DNA of 6,173 nucleotides, from the NCBI GenBank assembly GCA_025458985.1, contig JALORM010000116.1:1-6173 (forward strand). The letters run 5' to 3'. Each line of letters starts with the position of its first letter. The stretch's first letter is position 1. The position numbers and the translations under genes are program-made. A model generated the notes under the pieces. The model ran no database searches and was not told the origin of the DNA. It was given only the letters and a program-made list of their open reading frames with translations. Shown here one piece after another: positions 3,854-6,173 of the stretch. This DNA comes from Paracoccaceae bacterium (GTDB taxonomy: Bacteria; Pseudomonadota; Alphaproteobacteria; Rhodobacterales; Rhodobacteraceae).

Positions 3854-6173
3854 CTAACCCCCCATCAGGTCGGGCACGATCGTCACGATCCCCGGGAACA
3901 GCCACAGAAGCCCCAGCGTCAGGACCTGGATCGCGACGAAGGGAACGACGCCGCGGTAGATGTGCCCAGTGGTGACCTCTGGCGGCGCCACGCCCCGCAG
4001 GTAGAACAGCGCAAACCCGAAGGGCGGGGTCAGGAAGCTGGTCTGCAGGTTGACCGCGATCATGATCGTCACCCACTTCGGGTCAAGCGTGCCGCCATAG
4101 ATCACGGGGCCGACGATCGGGATGACGATGTAGACGATCTCGAGGAAGTCCAGCACGAAGCCCAAGAGGAACAGGATCAGCATGACGAGGAGGAACACCG
4201 TCCACTCCTGGTCGAACGACCGCAGGAAGTCCTGGATGTAATGCTCGCCCCCGAACGAGATGATGACGAGGTTCAGAAGCTGCGAGCCGATCAGGATGGT
4301 GAAGACCATCGAGGTGATCTTGGCGGTCTCGCGCACTGCGGGGCTCAGCACCCCGGTCCGGAACAGGACCCAGGTAGAATAGAGGATGCCGAACATCGCG
4401 AAGTGATAGGCGCCCTGCGCCACGACGAAGGCGACCCACTGCTCGACCGAAGGCTCGCCCACCGCGATGCGCAGGTCGAAGTTCACGCCGACCAGGATCA
4501 TGATGACGATGGCGAAGGACGACCAGATCACCGCGCGGCCGGTCCGGTTCTCGGCCCTCAGCTTGCGGTAGGCGGCCAGCATCAGCGCCCCGCCCGCGCC
4601 AAGCGCGGCCGCCGGCGTGGGGTTCGTGATCCCGCCGAGGATCGAGCCGAGCACGGCCACGATCAGGACCAGAGGCGGAAAGACCACGCGGATCAGGTCG
4701 TTGCGGCCGAGGTAGCGCGCCGCATGGCTGAGGCCGTAGAGGACCATGAGCGTGGGGATCGCGAGGATCAGCGCCGCACGTCCCTCGGTGGCCAGCGGCG
4801 AGATCAGAAGCGCGTCGGCGGCAAGCGCCAGCGCCACCCCGCCAAGCCCGATCCAGAGCGGGCGCGCATCCGCCGAGGGCGCGACGCCCTTCGCGGTGGT
4901 CAGCACCAGCCCGAGCAGCACGAAGAACACCGCGATGCCGGTGCCGATGGGCGCGGCCGAGGCCAGCCTGTCGGCCCGGGCCTGCTCCATCTCCTCGGGG
5001 CTGCGCTCATGCGCCGCTTGCACCCCGCCCGCGGCGTCGATCTCGGCCTGCTGGGCGATGGCGGCGTCCCACCTTTCCTGCCCGTGCAGCGCGATCATCG
5101 ACGCCTGGCACTGGGCCGAGACGTTGGTGCGCAGCGTCGCCGTGGCGCCGGCCTCGGTGAACGACCCGACCCGCAGGTCCTGGCTGCCGACCAGGTTCGC
5201 CTGGCCCGCGGCGATCAGGCCGCCGATCAGCACCACCGGGACGGCGAGGAACCATGTGAGCCCTTCGGACCGGGTGATGACCTCGCCCCCGACGCGGCCC
5301 TGGCCCCGCACCGGCGGTGCCTTGGACGGATTGAGAAGCGCGAACCCGAGGGCGTAGACGCCATAGAGCACGGCCAGCAGGATGCCCGGCAGCAGTGCCG
5401 CCTGGAACAGGGTTCCGACCGAAACGACCGCGGCTTCGCCCAGGTAGGTCAGCGCGTCGGTACAGCCCGCTTCGGCTGCCCGCCTCTCCTGCGCGGCGGA
5501 GTAGATGTCGCCGGCCAGCGTGCCCAGAAGCACGATGACGATGGAAGGAGGGATGATCTGGCCCAGCGTTCCCGAGGCGGCGATGACGCCGGTCGAAAGC
5601 TCCTTCGAATAGCCCGCCCGCAACATGGTGGGCAGCGCCAGAAGGCCCATCGTCACGACCGTCGCGCCGACGATGCCGGTCGAGGCGGCGAGGAACGCGC
5701 CCACCACCACGATCGACACGGCAAGCCCGCCCGGCAACGGTCCGAAGACCCGCGCCATGGTGGTCAGGAGGTCGTTGGCGATGCGCGAGCGTTCCAGCAC
5801 GATGCCCATGAGCACGAACATCAGCACGGCAAGCAGGGTCTCGATCGACGGGCCGGCGATCACCTTCTCGTTCATCCGGTTCACGATGAAGGCCAGGTTG
5901 CGGTCGATGGCCTGTTCCCAGCCGCCGGGGAACAGGGGCTCGGCCACGCGCGGCAACTCGGGGTATCGGAAGATCGAGATGTTGAGCGGGTTCACCCCGT
6001 CGGCGACCAGCTGGCGGTACTCGGCCGAGTTCGTGTCGGCCGCCTGGTGGATCAGAAGGCCCGCGCTGTCCAGTGCCGCGATGATCGCAAACGAGATGAT
6101 CGCCGCCCCGCCGATGGCGAAGGCGACCGGAAAGCCCGTGAGGATCCCCGCGAAGAGGCAGAGGAACACGATG
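3854..6173 (-). CDS. dctM: TRAP transporter large permease (DctM type), enlarged, N-terminus beyond the window
   Basis: The frame is open to the right edge and encodes at least 772 residues; numbering here takes the codon at 6169 as residue 1. It is the membrane subunit that couples uptake of a substrate, usually an organic acid, to the Na+ gradient with a DctP binding protein and DctQ small subunit. Family motifs in order: first helix with GFPVAFAIGGAA (12-23), LRAGYSKELSTGVIAASGTLGQIIPPSIVIVLLG (183-216), LFQAALLPGILL (254-265), GGITNPTPAAALGAGGALMLA (512-532), and SFLTPPFGFALFYLRGVAPPEVT (711-733). The last motif resembles FcbT3/TakM-like permeases. Usual length is about 430. The excess lies in insertions near 34-105, 222-250, 300-490 and 540-612, the last two with extra helices. 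Partners DctP and DctQ are not in the window. The GTG at 6169 is not the true start, since the first helix continues upstream. dctM is a family name only; the substrate is unknown. Confidence 0.93.
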   Translation of the reverse strand, partial: IVFLCLFAGILTGFPVAFAIGGAAIISFAIIAALDSAGLLIHQAADTNSAEYRQLVADGVNPLNISIFRYPELPRVAEPLFPGGWEQAIDRNLAFIVNRMNEKVIAGPSIETLLAVLMFVLMGIVLERSRIANDLLTTMARVFGPLPGGLAVSIVVVGAFLAASTGIVGATVVTMGLLALPTMLRAGYSKELSTGVIAASGTLGQIIPPSIVIVLLGTLAGDIYSAAQERRAAEAGCTDALTYLGEAAVVSVGTLFQAALLPGILLAVLYGVYALGFALLNPSKAPPVRGQGRVGGEVITRSEGLTWFLAVPVVLIGGLIAAGQANLVGSQDLRVGSFTEAGATATLRTNVSAQCQASMIALHGQERWDAAIAQQAEIDAAGGVQAAHERSPEEMEQARADRLASAAPIGTGIAVFFVLLGLVLTTAKGVAPSADARPLWIGLGGVALALAADALLISPLATEGRAALILAIPTLMVLYGLSHAARYLGRNDLIRVVFPPLVLIVAVLGSILGGITNPTPAAALGAGGALMLAAYRKLRAENRTGRAVIWSSFAIVIMILVGVNFDLRIAVGEPSVEQWVAFVVAQGAYHFAMFGILYSTWVLFRTGVLSPAVRETAKITSMVFTILIGSQLLNLVIISFGGEHYIQDFLRSFDQEWTVFLLVMLILFLLGFVLDFLEIVYIVIPIVGPVIYGGTLDPKWVTIMIAVNLQTSFLTPPFGFALFYLRGVAPPEVTTGHIYRGVVPFVAIQVLTLGLLWLFPGIVTIVPDLMGG

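Noticed and set aside
6167..6169. GTG as the start of the TRAP permease
   Set aside because: The reading frame continues past it to the window edge and the first hydrophobic helix is already under way, so the true start lies outside.
1..6173. Defence island, mobile element, CRISPR or biosynthetic cluster
   Set aside because: All recognisable genes are housekeeping or transport families with uniform base composition; no integrase, transposase, direct repeats or toxin-antitoxin pair is present.

Overview
The window reads as ordinary chromosomal DNA of a high-G+C alphaproteobacterium, most likely from the Rhodobacteraceae. The reasons are the G+C-rich third codon positions, an alphaproteobacterial DUF2852-type protein, a Bpt-type leucyltransferase, and a very large TRAP permease of the kind common in marine and photosynthetic Rhodobacterales. 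I see no tRNA, rRNA, CRISPR array, insertion sequence, attachment site or phage gene. Family calls come from motif recognition, not from a search.

Layout. (1) Bases 1-159, minus strand: the N-terminal part of a small lipoprotein gene that leaves the window on the left. (2) Bases 160-330: a divergent intergenic region with a weak hairpin and no convincing promoter. (3) Bases 331-1751, plus strand: a two-gene operon of a nucleoside hydrolase and a YbaK-type aminoacyl-tRNA deacylase, sharing one base (TGATG). (4) Bases 1752-1893: the most information-rich non-coding stretch. A close match to a heat-shock (RpoH/sigma-32) promoter lies between two 19-bp dyads of the same design (ATGTRAA-N5-TTCACAT). 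(5) Bases 1894-2316: a DUF2852-type one-helix membrane protein, followed by a palindrome and a strong hairpin terminator or attenuator. (6) Bases 2415-2855: an RDD-family membrane protein. (7) Bases 2856-2943: a candidate sigma-70 promoter with a 13-bp palindrome at its expected start point. (8) Bases 2944-3783: bpt, the N-degron leucyltransferase. (9) Bases 3784-3853: a convergent gap with a strong hairpin. (10) Bases 3854-6173, minus strand: a greatly enlarged DctM-type TRAP permease whose N-terminus runs off the right edge.

How the genes fit together. The plus-strand genes are small housekeeping functions: nucleoside salvage, translation quality control, envelope proteins of unknown role, and N-end-rule protein turnover. 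The RpoH-like promoter suggests that at least the DUF2852 gene responds to heat or oxidative stress under a second, dimeric regulator. The TRAP permease belongs to a separate operon whose DctP and DctQ partners should lie beyond the right edge. I found no clearly new biological system. The points most worth following up are the doubly controlled promoter and the insertions in the permease.
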